From the NCBI GenBank assembly GCA_013396915.1, contig VWZL01001953.1, positions 1 through 64,000 on the forward strand: a stretch of 64,000 nt of DNA. The letters run 5' to 3'. This document shows, in pieces, positions 11,401 through 22,020 of this stretch. The notes beneath the pieces are model-generated. The model searched no databases, was not told the DNA's origin, and worked only from the letters and a program-made list of their open reading frames with translations. This DNA is from Stercorarius parasiticus. Taxonomy: Eukaryota > Chordata > Aves > Charadriiformes > Stercorariidae. How positions within the stretch are numbered: the first letter of the stretch is position 1; every line of letters begins with the position of its first letter. The translations under genes and the position numbers were made by a program.

Positions 11401-14313
11401 TTAAACCATGGAACAATTGGGAGTGCTAAATCCAGACATAAAGGTTATTTGTTTGAGTAAAGACTTTTTTAAATGACACTATTAGGAATTTCATGCGATA
11501 TGGAACTAATTTTCAAGCTACCTTGGGTTTCTGCATGAAGGACAATGGAGAAACCTAAATGTGAGTGAGCATACAATAACAGTAGACTGACCCGTGCGAA
11601 CATCGGAGATGGGTGCTGTCCTGCCCCAGCCCTCCTCGTAATTGGCCTATTTCAGGAGGAAATCAGCTTATGAAATTTCAAACTAATACCCAAAAAGCCA
11701 TCAAATACCCATAGAACAAACACGAATACCACAGCCGTCCCCCTCAGCAGCGTTAGCCCAGAAGCCATTTACCTGAGTGGGCCAGGAAGACAGCATGAAA
11801 CCTTTTATCTCTGGAGTGATGCAGCTCCAGAGTGGAGGCGGGGGGGGGGAAATAATTTTTGGTAGAAAAATTGCGTCTGACAAGGCTCCTCAGGGCGGAC
11901 ATGCTCATTGGCATGGATGCGATGACTGCTGTCAATGTCACCCAGACTAGCCAGCAGCACCCAGGGCCAAACCCAGCAGCGGCCACACAGCCGGCGTTCT
12001 TCAGGATCCACACCAGAAATCTCCTTCTTCAACCACCAGCAACGTTAAGGTTTTTCCTGCTGATTGATTCTGCTCCGATTTCATGTTCTCCCTGACAAAG
12101 CAGTTTCACTAGCCAGAACCTATCCACATCTTGTGCTAATAAATGCTCCGTATTAATTTATTTCTATTTATTAAACCTCTTCTAGCAACAGTAGAGGTTA
12201 TTTTTAGGCTCGGAAGTAGAAAAGCAATCATTCTGTTATAGCGGGGAGTGTCAGTAAACTGAGATCAGCTAAGGAAACCAGCAATATGTCAGGAAAGCTC
12301 TTTCTGGATCCTTCCACCACTTCTTGACTAACAAAGGCTGGCCAAGATGAAGCATGAGCACGCATACGTGGAGGTAACTGTCACTTGCTACTTACGCAAG
12401 TTTTGAAACGCTCTTTTAACGCTCACTCTTTACAGTGGGAAGAAATCATCCAACAAGCACAGTTTTCCATCATAAACACAAAGCACCTACAAGATAAAAG
12501 CTACCAGCTCAGCCCTGCTAAATCATCCACCCGGACTGCAGCAGGGAAGAGGGGATAACAAACCCGTCAAACCGTTTTACGCGGTGCACAGGTTGTTCTC
12601 TGTTACATTACCTAGAGGATATAACACACGAGAGAACTGCACCTTGACAGAAAATGTATACAATTAAAAGTTAGAACTCCAGTGGGATGGATAGGAGCTG
12701 CTTGGTTAGGAGACACACTTCATCGCTATACGGTGCGGCTCTTGGCTCTCGTTCTGCCTGAGGGAAACACTTCAGCATGGGCGTCTATTTTAAAGATGTC
12801 AAACCACCAACCGATATTACAAAACAAAAAGCGTTCTGAACAGAAAGCGCTTCAGAACAACCCACATGCCACAATTTATTTTAATTTTTTTTTATAGTTA
12901 AAAAGTTCTTCGTAAATCTGCCTTCCCTATTCGCATGTCTAATCTGGTTTCAGCTCTTCACCAAGTTTATTCTAAAGCGGTATTGCCAAGGAGAATAAAA
13001 AAAAAGCTACAAGATGCACAAGGAGTTTTGGCAATATAAAAAATGTTATGCAAAACTGACCTGATTCTGGAAAAAAGTGAAATGTGAACACAGCATGATA
13101 TAATTGCATGAATTTGTTATTACACAGTCAGTCTAACGACATCTGCTTCTTTCTGTGCCTCACTGACTTGCACAGGATAAAACGCAGACTGCATTAGATG
13201 CTGGTCATTCAGGAAGGACATCAGCTGACTGTGATCTGTATTTCCAACTTGATTATTTTAGGCATTTTTATGAAATGCCAGAAATTTCTTTTTCTTACAG
13301 AAAATAACCGTCTGCAAAAAAAGTATCACTAGCAAAGTTGAAATACTTCTAAAACGCGACTGAAAGAATAACTTGAAAACAAACATCATAAGAAGGGTTA
13401 ATTTTGTATCAGGACACTCAGGGATTTTGCACTAGGATTTCTTTTTTTACCTCGATTTATCACTTTGAATTTATTTGGTGTTTCCTCGTCTCATTTTCAT
13501 GCGTCAGTGTATCACAATCTAGAACAAAGTTTGATTCCAATGCTTCTACTGGAAAACCACTGTTTCAGGGTGTCATGCTCAGAAATCCACATAATACAAA
13601 CAGAACATTGTAGAGTATCACTAGCAGAAAAGTTATCAGTAGTTTCTCAGGTATTTGCTCTTTAACTTATAATTAGATAGATCCTCCAGTCAGGCAGACA
13701 GTGGTCCCACCTAATCAATAAGGCTGTGCACAAAAAGCAACTGAATCAGGCCAAATACAACAATAAAGGGGTAGAGAAAATTACATTAAATGGGTGCTAT
13801 CATAATTAAGGACTGAAAGATAACAATGGCAAAATTCTCCTCTCTGACTTACGTTGCTGATGAAAGCACTGGGTGTACCTGTACTGTAATTTCCGAATTG
13901 AAGATATAAATGGTACTGCCAGTGACTTTCATGTATCTCCCCTGTGCAAATAAAACCCAGAAAACCTAAATGGCAATGACAGATCCATAAACAAAAAGAA
14001 ATATATTTCACTAGAGCTTGAAGAGAAATGCAATGTTAGAGCATAAAGAAATACAATAATACATTTCGTTACATGGCACATACTTGAGATAAAACCCCAA
14101 ATCCCCGAGCTGATAATTGCCAGCCACAATGCCATTGAGCATGGTCCCAGTGCTGCAGAAGACATCTCACTGGAGCAGGTGGCTTGATAGAATCTAGCAG
14201 GACTTATGTGATATTTTGCAACCCAACTATATTTTACTCTATGTGATATACAGATAGATAGACTGAAGGAAGCTCCTTGCATCAAAACCAGTAGGATGTT
14301 TCATTCTTAACTA
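5401..14313. other. Long unique stretch, no gene recognised
   Basis: I see no CR1, other interspersed repeat or convincing exon. Short homopolymers occur: A10 at 7801-7810, T10 at 8482-8491 after a GT-rich run, A12 at 10086-10097, A12 at 10322-10333 and G10 at 11840-11849. ORFs of up to 130 codons (for example 8683-9075 plus and 13929-14285 minus) have low-complexity or Ser-rich translations and no family signature. It is probably intron or intergenic DNA. Confidence 0.6.
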
Positions 14314-14368
14314 GCCCACTCTAGACCTGCCCACTCTAGACCTGCCCACTCCAGACCTGCCCACTCCT
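14314..14368. repeat. 15-bp minisatellite, about 3.7 copies
   Basis: The unit GCCCACTCTAGACCT occurs at 14314 and 14329 exactly, at 14344 with one change (T to C), and at 14359 as a partial diverged copy. Each full unit carries CTAGA or CCAGA. There are no spacers, so it is not a CRISPR array. Confidence 0.9.
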
Positions 14369-14843
14369 GTACGCACCATTAAGAAACAGAAAATTATTCA
14401 TATTTCACAATGCAACAAAACACTTCTAATTGAGTCTGGATAGATACGATATGGAAATTGCAATTACAGTAACTCCAGCTGCTGAGACAGAATGTGAACA
14501 GCAGCCGTGGACTCTAAATCCCAGTGTAACAGTGCTCTCCAAAATTCCCCAACAAGACTGATAAACATGGACAATCCTGCAGTGAGACTTAAGTATATTT
14601 TCCTAAAAATATGGTTTTGTTCTCATTTGGTGTTTTTTTATTTGCTTTTTTTTTTAAATTTTATTTTGTTTTTTATACTACATGCATTAATTGGAATAAT
14701 ACTAAGTATAACTCAGTTACGTGCTCAGCAACAGCAATTAGAGTGCTCAGCCTCAGAATAAATCTTTATTGCAAATGCTTTTCTTGTAATATCTGAAATT
14801 ATTGTAAGACTTGTATCAAGTTTAAAATGTAACATGGGGATAG

Positions 14844-14940
14844 TCATAGAACCATAGAAGAGTTTGGGTTGCAAGGGACCTTTAAAGCTCACCTAGACCA
14901 AGCCCCCATAGCCCTAATGCTATCCAAGCCTTGAAACCTG
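14844..14940 (-). mobile_element. Short CR1 LINE 3' fragment
   Basis: The plus strand starts TCATAGAACCATAGAAG, then GTTTGGGTTGCAAGGGACC and CTCACCTAGACCAAGCCCCC, a diverged CR1 3' end in minus orientation. Homology fades near 14940. About 100 bp remain, and the sequence differs from the other copies, so it is either an older copy or another subfamily. Confidence 0.85.
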
Positions 14941-17900
14941 AACAAAAGGGAGGCAACAAGAGGAGAATGCCATTTTCAGTAAGAGTTAAAAGCGATTACA
15001 TTGGTTTGGAATGAATTTTCCACTTACACTGAAACATCAATCACAGCTCCCACTTTCCAATTATCTCATCGCTGTTGATACACTGTTTACACAACAATTA
15101 AAAACAGAAGGTCTATTTCATTTTTCAAGTATAGCAGTCCTGCTGTTTTGTTGGATTTCTTTTTCCCTCCCCCCAGAGATGGCCATAAAAAGAACTACAT
15201 ACATTTTTATCATTAGATATAAAAACAAGTCTCAAACATTTATCTGTTTCTTTTAAGAGCCGTTAGGTACAACTTAAAGAACAGAAAAGAAATTCCGGTG
15301 CAAGTTCCATCAGATTAAACTTCTACTTCAGTCTATTAATTAATCCATGCCTTAATTCAAAACGAGGGCTCTCAATCCTGTCATTACATTCCATAAGCCC
15401 TGATGATTATAAAATATTAGTTCCGAACTGCTCCTGTTAATATTAGGCTCAATCAATTCAAACTTAGACTAACTGGCATCAAAAGACGGTGTGTATCTTT
15501 AAACTGTCTAGGCATTGATCTTTGTGTTCAATATTTCTTTTATTTAAAGATATTTAAAAACTTAGGTAACGGGAAGCCTTTCTGCTGAGAAATGCAGGAT
15601 ATTGCTGTGCAATAGACAGTGCAAACCTGGCTGCTTTTCACATGCTTTGCTGAGAAAGCGCCAGAGGTAACGAAGACCCATCGTACATCCCCACCTGCCG
15701 CTGAAAGAGAGCCAACGTTGAAAGGCATCTATTTTTAGGGGGATACTAAAGGTCAGCGAGCTAAGGCCTTCAGTCATGCGATGGCATCCGCACATTAAGC
15801 TTCAAGATGCTTGTGAGCAAGGCATTTGCTATACAGTAAATGGCAGATTATCTTTTTTTTTCCAAGACGTTACATATTCGCAAGTTCACCTTCAGTAAGC
15901 AGCGCCAAAAGTGCTCTCAGGAAAAAGAAATGGCACAATTACAGCTCAAGCAGGAATTAGAAAACGGCTGCGCAATATAATGAGAGCCTCTGGAATGCTG
16001 TCATGATCCCGTTTCCCATGAGAACAGCAAGAATCGGAAGGTGGGTTTTTAGGAAAATACGCAACATTTTTAAGTTCTTGAAGAGACACTGAAATGTCAT
16101 ACAATCTACAGGGTGCCATAGAACTGAGGGGAAAAAAAAAACCAACCAACCTTTCTGTGTGCACACAGAGATAAAGCATCACATTACACACATGCACATA
16201 CAAAACACCCTCTTTGACAAGGGGTGGAGATGAGCCTAAAATGTCACAGCTGCCTGGGGGCAGGAATTACCCTGCCTCAGCCTGGCCACGTAAGTGACAC
16301 CCAGCAAAGCCCCACTGCCTGCCTTTCTCTGGCTCCGAGCAGCAGAGGGATTTCAAGCAAATATATGGAGCCTGGGCCTTGCTGAGCCACCTCGGCAATA
16401 AAATAATGGCTGGCACAAGGCTTCACCGATGGCAACAGACAGCACATGCAGGAAGACACATGCGAAGAGCGATGCCACTCACTCACTCGAAAGCCAACGG
16501 GATGTTTGGCTGAACAATTTCGAAGGCTGACTTCAACAGTAGACGAGCCAGGCACGGCAGGAAACAGGAGCCGTAGCTACAGCCACACAGCACACCTTAT
16601 GGTGCGGAGCCCAGGCAAGTGCCAAGGGCCAACACGTGGAGGACAGATGTGGAGCTACAGCTGAGGAGCAGCCACAGGGCTCTAACCACTGGCAGAGAAA
16701 GGACAGAGCCTCCAGGTCTGTGCAGACCAAATATTCTCTGTTTGTCCAGCTTGATCTCCTACAGCTGGGGTGTAAGCAGCTATCCTGCTGATGACAGAGG
16801 AATTACGCCCTAAGATATGTACGCGCTATTTAGCCCCTTTGCATTTGCAAGCAAAATTTGTTTCCCTGCTGTGAAGTCCCCCTTTAGCACTTCTGTCTAA
16901 GGTTTCACCCATGATGTCTGAGTTGAAATTAAGCCACTCTTCACCTCCCCAAAATGGGATTTCTTGGCAGGAGGGATCAGCTCACAGAATCTAAGAGAAG
17001 AACCATCTCTTCCTCTACAGCAGGTCTCCTTCTTCCCCGTGTAGGTGTGAACCCTCTCTGCCAGTTCTGCAGACATCACCCTGGGGAGCTGGAGTTCAAT
17101 GAAGAGTAGCACTTCAGAGGAGACCTACTAGGACTACTCCCCACAAGAAAACTAGCCTGGCTTCTGTTCTGGAGGTAGTTTGCTACATGGCACGTAAATA
17201 AAATAGATTAAAATTCAAGTATTTTAATGACTACCAAAATCCGGGCCTTCGGCTGAACAGGGAATGATCATAGTCCTGTCACAGTGAATGAGATGGACAA
17301 TGTCACAGAAGGTCACTACTGATAAGCTCACAGAAAAAATAGCTTACTGCAGTGTAAGTCAATGCACGTTTGTAGGTGCTTGTACCCAAATGGTATGATA
17401 GAATGGTTGGGATTGATTTTGTATTTCAGTTTGCAAAATAAATTCATACAGCAAACTTGTAGGGAATCAGAACATCATGAATTTTTAGAAGATTTAGAAG
17501 AAGAAAAGAAAATAGCTTTTTAGAAAGGAAGAAAGAACAGCAGAAAAAAAATGAAAGAAAGAACATAAGAACGAAAGAGCAAACTTTGCAGACCGGCATC
17601 ATTCATCCAGGAGCCTTTCCAACTGGAACGCTACCAGCACTGCTGTGCTGGCACCAGTCGGAGGAGGATCCAATCCATTCCTCCTCCTTCCAGTGTCCAT
17701 ACACCTAATGTGAGCAAAAACGTAGTCCTTGAGGATGCTATATGTGACTTTGAATGGCAGGAGAAAGAAGGTCTATTAAGTTGGTCAACATACAGCAGGA
17801 AGACACGTAACACAAGGAAGAGATCTATAGCGCCTACTACTTTCTGCCATGCCTTTGAAGACCTTGTCTGCCCAACAATAAACCGCTCATTTTACATAGT

Positions 17901-18304
17901 AACTTCTCTCACAAATTGTTCAAGCTATACTATGCAGAAAGCAGGGCCAATGAACTCCAGTGAATCTTAAATGCTTTGAGTGACACTGGAAAGAAAAGCA
18001 ATGCTTTACCGGTACTCTCTTCTTAGCAAGATGGGGAAAGAAAACAGAAAAAAAAAAGAATTAAAAAAGATGCAGTTCGCTGCGGAGCATTTCTTACTTC
18101 ACTGTTATTTTTATTATTTGTCATTGCCTAGGGCACATGAGTTTATATTAAGCAAAAAAGTGGAGGAACAAGTTACAAGTTTTATTTTTTCTCTCCTACA
18201 TTCCCACAAGTCACAGCCACTGATGTGCCACAACTTTTGTCCCTATTATTCAGACTGGGCCTTCCTGCTCTTTTATCACACTATGTTCTGTTTCATCAGA
18301 AGCT
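14941..18304. other. Unique sequence, no gene recognised
   Basis: Mixed composition. The part from about 16240 to 16740 is GC-richer and carries overlapping ORFs on both strands that look like chance. A purine-rich run of A and G lies at 17486-17580. No repeat element or exon is recognised. Confidence 0.5.
17486..17580. repeat. Purine-rich low-complexity tract
   Basis: Nearly all bases are A or G on the plus strand, with repeated GAAAGAA-like words. It is a polypurine low-complexity stretch rather than a regular microsatellite. Confidence 0.7.
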
Positions 18305-18444
18305 GAGCAGCAATTTCCTCCACAGCTCAAATCACAGACGTAAAAATGTTCTCCGCCATCACAATGATTTACTAAAGACACTAGGTCCTCCGCATCCTCA
18401 ATACCGACACCGGCATTCTCGTCTCCACTTTTATGACAGGTAGC
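18305..18444 (-). repeat. Ancient repeat or duplicated segment, copy A
   Basis: This segment is related to 19194-19308 in the same orientation. Shared words on the plus strand are AGCAGCA-TTTCCTC, AAATCACAG (18329), TAAAAA and TGATTTAC (18365), in the same order and at nearly the same spacing as in copy B. Read on the minus strand, one frame gives matching peptides in both copies (CH near the start, then VNH and FYVCDL). It could be a diverged copy of an old interspersed repeat family that has been retained, or a duplicated coding or regulatory segment. No matching donor splice site is visible, which argues against a simple exon. Confidence 0.55.
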
Positions 18445-19193
18445 AAATGAAGTAATGAAGTAGAAACAAAGTAATAAAATGAAGACAAATCATTCATCTT
18501 GGGAAAGTCTGCATCAAACCAATTAAAATAATGTCTTAAACGCACTGGGATAACATACTGTACCTATGGGAAGAGGCTACTAGCATGAGTGCGCCCTGCA
18601 ATTGGTGTCTTCTCCAATTATACCCCCAGAGGTTTCTAGCTCCAGCGTAATAAAAGATTAACAAATTAAAATATGTGAAGAAATTAGTCTTTGTATTTTC
18701 CAATAAGCTATTAAAGGTGACGACAGCAACAAATCTCTGCCTACAAACCGGTCCTCAAGCAGAAAGCTCCGAGAAGTCAAGATGAGCACCAGCTACAGTG
18801 AGAATTACGGAGGGCGAGGAGAGTTTGCAGACCTGGGTCGCACAGCTCCAGTCCACCTTACGAGCCCATTGACTCCCCTGTGAGGCAAGGGCTTTCCTGA
18901 GGCAGGTAAAAAGGCTGAATCCTGCACTCCCATTAGCACCAGAGGCGCAAAAGCTCCTGCTTTGCTGCGCTTGATGCCGCGGGGCCAGGGAAGTTCTCTC
19001 CTCCCCGCTCAGCTCAGGGACGCATCCATCCCCACGGCGTCCCTGAGGACCCAGGGCTCAGGACTATGTGTTTACATGCCAGTGTCCACCCTTACGGTAC
19101 AAAAAAAAATAATCAAATAGCTTAAAGGGGATGTAAATCCTCAGCGCTTCTCAGTATGAGCCCTCCATGTTGCTCCATCCTTTGTCGTGTCCT
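18445..19193. other. Spacer between the two related copies
   Basis: Unique sequence. A GC-rich patch lies at about 18820-19060, including a GATGCCGCGGGGCC stretch. No gene or element is recognised. Confidence 0.5.
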
Positions 19194-19308
19194 CAGCAGC
19201 AGTTTCCTCTCGAGTTAAATCACAGGCATAAAAACGCTGGCCGCTGGAGTGATTTACAGAGCTGTAATACAACCAGTAGCCTCCCTCTCTCCCACTGTGG
19301 CAGGCAGC
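19194..19308 (-). repeat. Ancient repeat or duplicated segment, copy B
   Basis: This is the second copy of the sequence at 18305-18444. AAATCACAG lies at 19217 and TGATTTAC at 19250, spaced 33 bases against 36 in copy A. The minus-strand frame reads CH, SSVNHSSGQRFYACDL, which aligns with copy A's LVNH and FYVCDL after a gap of a few codons. A 157-codon plus-strand ORF (19167-19640) overlaps it but has no protein-family character. Confidence 0.55.
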
Positions 19309-20695
19309 ACCCGAGGAGATGCTGGAGACCAGAGCACGAAGACATCTGTCGAGAGGGCAGGTTAGGGATGGTCTTAAGGAGGCGAAAACCAGCACAATTT
19401 CATTCAGCCCTGCACCCAAAGTGCCCAATTAGTCCTATAAACGTCCTGGCTGCGCTTCAAAGCTGTGGCTGCTCCCCAGCTACAGGGATATGGGCATCGA
19501 CTGCCACAGATTTTCCTCTAGACAGTCGGTCCTATCTCAGGAGAGATGCTCCCTGGCCTGTGGATTCTCCCATGTGTCTACAAATCAGTGAAAATCTGGT
19601 TTGGAATTTCATTCTTCTCTCGTCTAGAGTCCTAGTCTAAAAATAGCACCCATCCCTTTCACATCTGTTGATTTTTAAACAATTTTATAGCACTGCTATC
19701 TAATTATAGTATATCACTGCTCATTACAATTACACGCCATTTACTGTTTGCATGGCCAGTGGAAACCCTTTTCATATTCCAAATAAATTCTCCATCAATA
19801 CCACACATGGTTTTGTCTCAAAGACCTAGCAGAAACACTAAAAAAAATATATATTTTTTTTTTAAGCTCATCATTTCTGACCACTTCAAAGGTTTACAAC
19901 AGAATTCGGTGTCAAAAACAATGAACAAGAGTTGAACATTGGGAAGGATTGCAAACTAGGGAAAATCCACTGTGACAGAGTTAACTGAAGCATGATGGCA
20001 CAGGCTATCAGACAAATCTGGATCACTTGAATGGACTGGCACAGCTTAAAGGGGTTTTTCTTTCATTTATAATTAACCACTTGGCTGTCACATCACTGCA
20101 TCCACGCACTCTTGGTTGCGAATGTTTACACTGAAATCTCTGTAGAAGACACAGAGACTGTGAGCGAGGAAAGGTGAGAAGTTATATATGTCCCCCAGTG
20201 AGATGCTATGTTTAGCATCACGAAAGCAGCCAGAGCAGAGGGAGAACCATTCACCAGCAAAACAGCCAGCAAGGCACCAGCTCTGTGCGCTTCCCTGGGC
20301 ACCTTCGCCCCAGCCTACAGAAACTAATTATTTTGGGGTGACGGAACACAGTGAGGTTTTGGTCTGCGTAGTCTGATACAGGGTACAAGGTACAACTTCT
20401 TCTAGGAAGAGGTTATCAGACAAATGTCAGTAATGCTCCCCAAAAAAGTATCAGATGATGCAGACAGTGGTCTATGTAACTTGAGGTAGAGTTCCCAGGA
20501 AGTTCTCAAGGAGACAAAAAAGCTTGTCATTCTATTAGCAGCACTCAAAATGGAAAGCGCATTAAGAAATATAACAACAAAGTATGAACCTCCAGTTTAA
20601 ACAACAAACAAATGAATTCAAGCAAATTAAATACAGTCCATCCTGCCTTAGAAATAGGTGCTTCTGCCAGTAAATATACTCAGAGTAATTTTAGA
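19309..20695. other. Unique sequence with an AT palindrome
   Basis: Contains a perfect AT palindrome at 19840-19861 (eight A, TATATA, eight T). Otherwise it is unremarkable AT-rich sequence with no gene recognised. Confidence 0.5.
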
Positions 20696-20790
20696 GAATG
20701 ACAGAATAATTGGGGTTGGAAGGAACCTCTGGAGGCCACCTAGCACAAACCCCAACTCGTGCAGGGCCAGATAGACCAGGTCACACAAAG
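20696..20790 (-). mobile_element. Short, diverged CR1 LINE 3' fragment
   Basis: GAATGACAGAATAATTGGGG, then GTTGGAAGGAACCTCTGGAGG, CCACCTAGCACAAACCCC and GCAGGGCCAGATAGACCAGG match the shape of a CR1 3' end in minus orientation. This copy belongs to a different subfamily from the rest (it has the AACCTCTGGAGG block) and is more decayed. Confidence 0.8.
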
Positions 20791-21699
20791 TTTATACATT
20801 CAGCTCCTCACCTGCTCTGTTTCACAGGAGGTATCGACAAGCTCAGGGTGTTTGCGATTTATTTCTTTAAAATGCTGAAAACGCAGCTGTGAAGATTGAA
20901 CCTTCTAATAAAGCCAGTGAAGGGTCCAGTGCTTCACCAACAAAGCCTTCAGCCGTGCAGCAGGTGCATTTGTATCTCAGGCAGCCCTTGAAGAGGACAT
21001 CTCTATAAATCTAGTTTCTCTAAACTTGATGCCACATGGGTATCTTCAGTGGCTTACCTACTTGCGTACCTCAGATATGTTTAAAATAGACTTTACTTTC
21101 TTTTTCCTATGGAGAATATTCTTCAAAGTGTAGTCCAACTCATTTCTCACAGCAATCTGGGTCCAAAAATGTGTGCAGCAAAACACTAACACCCCCCCCT
21201 CCCCCCTCCCCCCCCAGACAAGACAGGCAGCAACACTGAGCTTTGGAGAGCCACAGACCCATCTCAAGAGCCAGGAACGGGTACTTGTGCATTTTGGAGA
21301 TTTCCTGATCTGTCCCTCACCAACTGCACCACAAGCCAGCGGAGAGCGCTCTCCATCTCAGTACAACACCAGACCCCTAGTCCGTCACCCAGGCTCTGCT
21401 CTCCGGCAGCTAATGGTAAGACGGCAGCATGTGCCACCTGGGCCCATTGAGGAGTGATCAAAACCGCTGGTTATTTGGACCAGTTGTGCCTCACATGTTA
21501 TCGTGTACCCGTCATGTCCCTTCTTTCCTTAAGCCTTTAAAGGAAGAAGCTGTCTGCTTCCAGTAGTCAAAAGGAATGAGGTTTGCGCTATTGTAAAGTA
21601 TCTGCAGGGCGAAAGTCTGAGTAGACACTTCACAACTCAACCACAAGCCACGATGCCGTAAGACACTGAGCTTTGTTAGTCCCACTGCTAATCAGATAC
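20791..21699. other. Unique sequence with a C-tract
   Basis: A C-rich run at 21191-21215 is listed separately. Other sequence shows no gene, and ORFs here are short and overlapping. Confidence 0.45.
21191..21215 (-). repeat. Poly-C tract, G-quadruplex candidate on minus strand
   Basis: C8-T-C6-T-C8 on the plus strand gives G8-A-G6-A-G8 on the minus strand. This is more than enough for four G3 tracts, so a G-quadruplex (or i-motif on the other strand) is possible. Confidence 0.7.
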
Positions 21700-22020
21700 A
21701 TGCCTGAAGGGGGCCTAAAGAAAGCTGGAGAGGGACTTTTTACAAGGGTATGTAGTGACAGGACGAGGGGTAATGGCTTCAAACTGGAAGAGGGGAGATT
21801 TAGATGAGATGTCAGGAAGAAATTCTTTGCTGTGAGGGTGGTGAGCCCCTGGCCCAGGTTGGCCAGAGAAGCTGTGGCTGCCCCATCCCTGGAGGTGTTC
21901 AAGGCCAGGCTGGACGGGGCTTGGAGCAACCTGGTCTGGTGGGAGATGTCCCTGCCCAGGGCAGGGGGGTGGAACGGGATGGTCTTTTAAGGTCCCTTCC
22001 AACCCAAACCATTCTATACA
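21700..22020 (+). mobile_element. CR1 LINE 3' end, plus strand
   Basis: Runs from CTGAAGGGGGCCTAAAG through GAGGGACTTTTTACAAGGG, GGTAATGGCTTCAAACTGGA, GTGAGGGTGGTGAG, CCATCCCTGGAGGTGTTCAA and CTTCCAACCCAAACCATTCT. The final ATTCTATG repeats are mutated (ATTCTATACATCC). It is 5'-truncated to about 320 bp. It shares the CTGCCCAGGGCAGGGGG signature with the copies at 36.4, 43.8 and 48.2 kb. Overlapping ORFs on both strands are by-products of this element. Confidence 0.95.

Noticed and set aside
14314..14368. Possible CRISPR array
   Set aside because: Units are contiguous without spacers; it is a minisatellite in vertebrate DNA.
19167..19640. Plus-strand ORF of 157 codons
   Set aside because: It overlaps copy B of the related pair in the opposite orientation, shows no domain, and its composition looks like a chance frame in GC-richer DNA.
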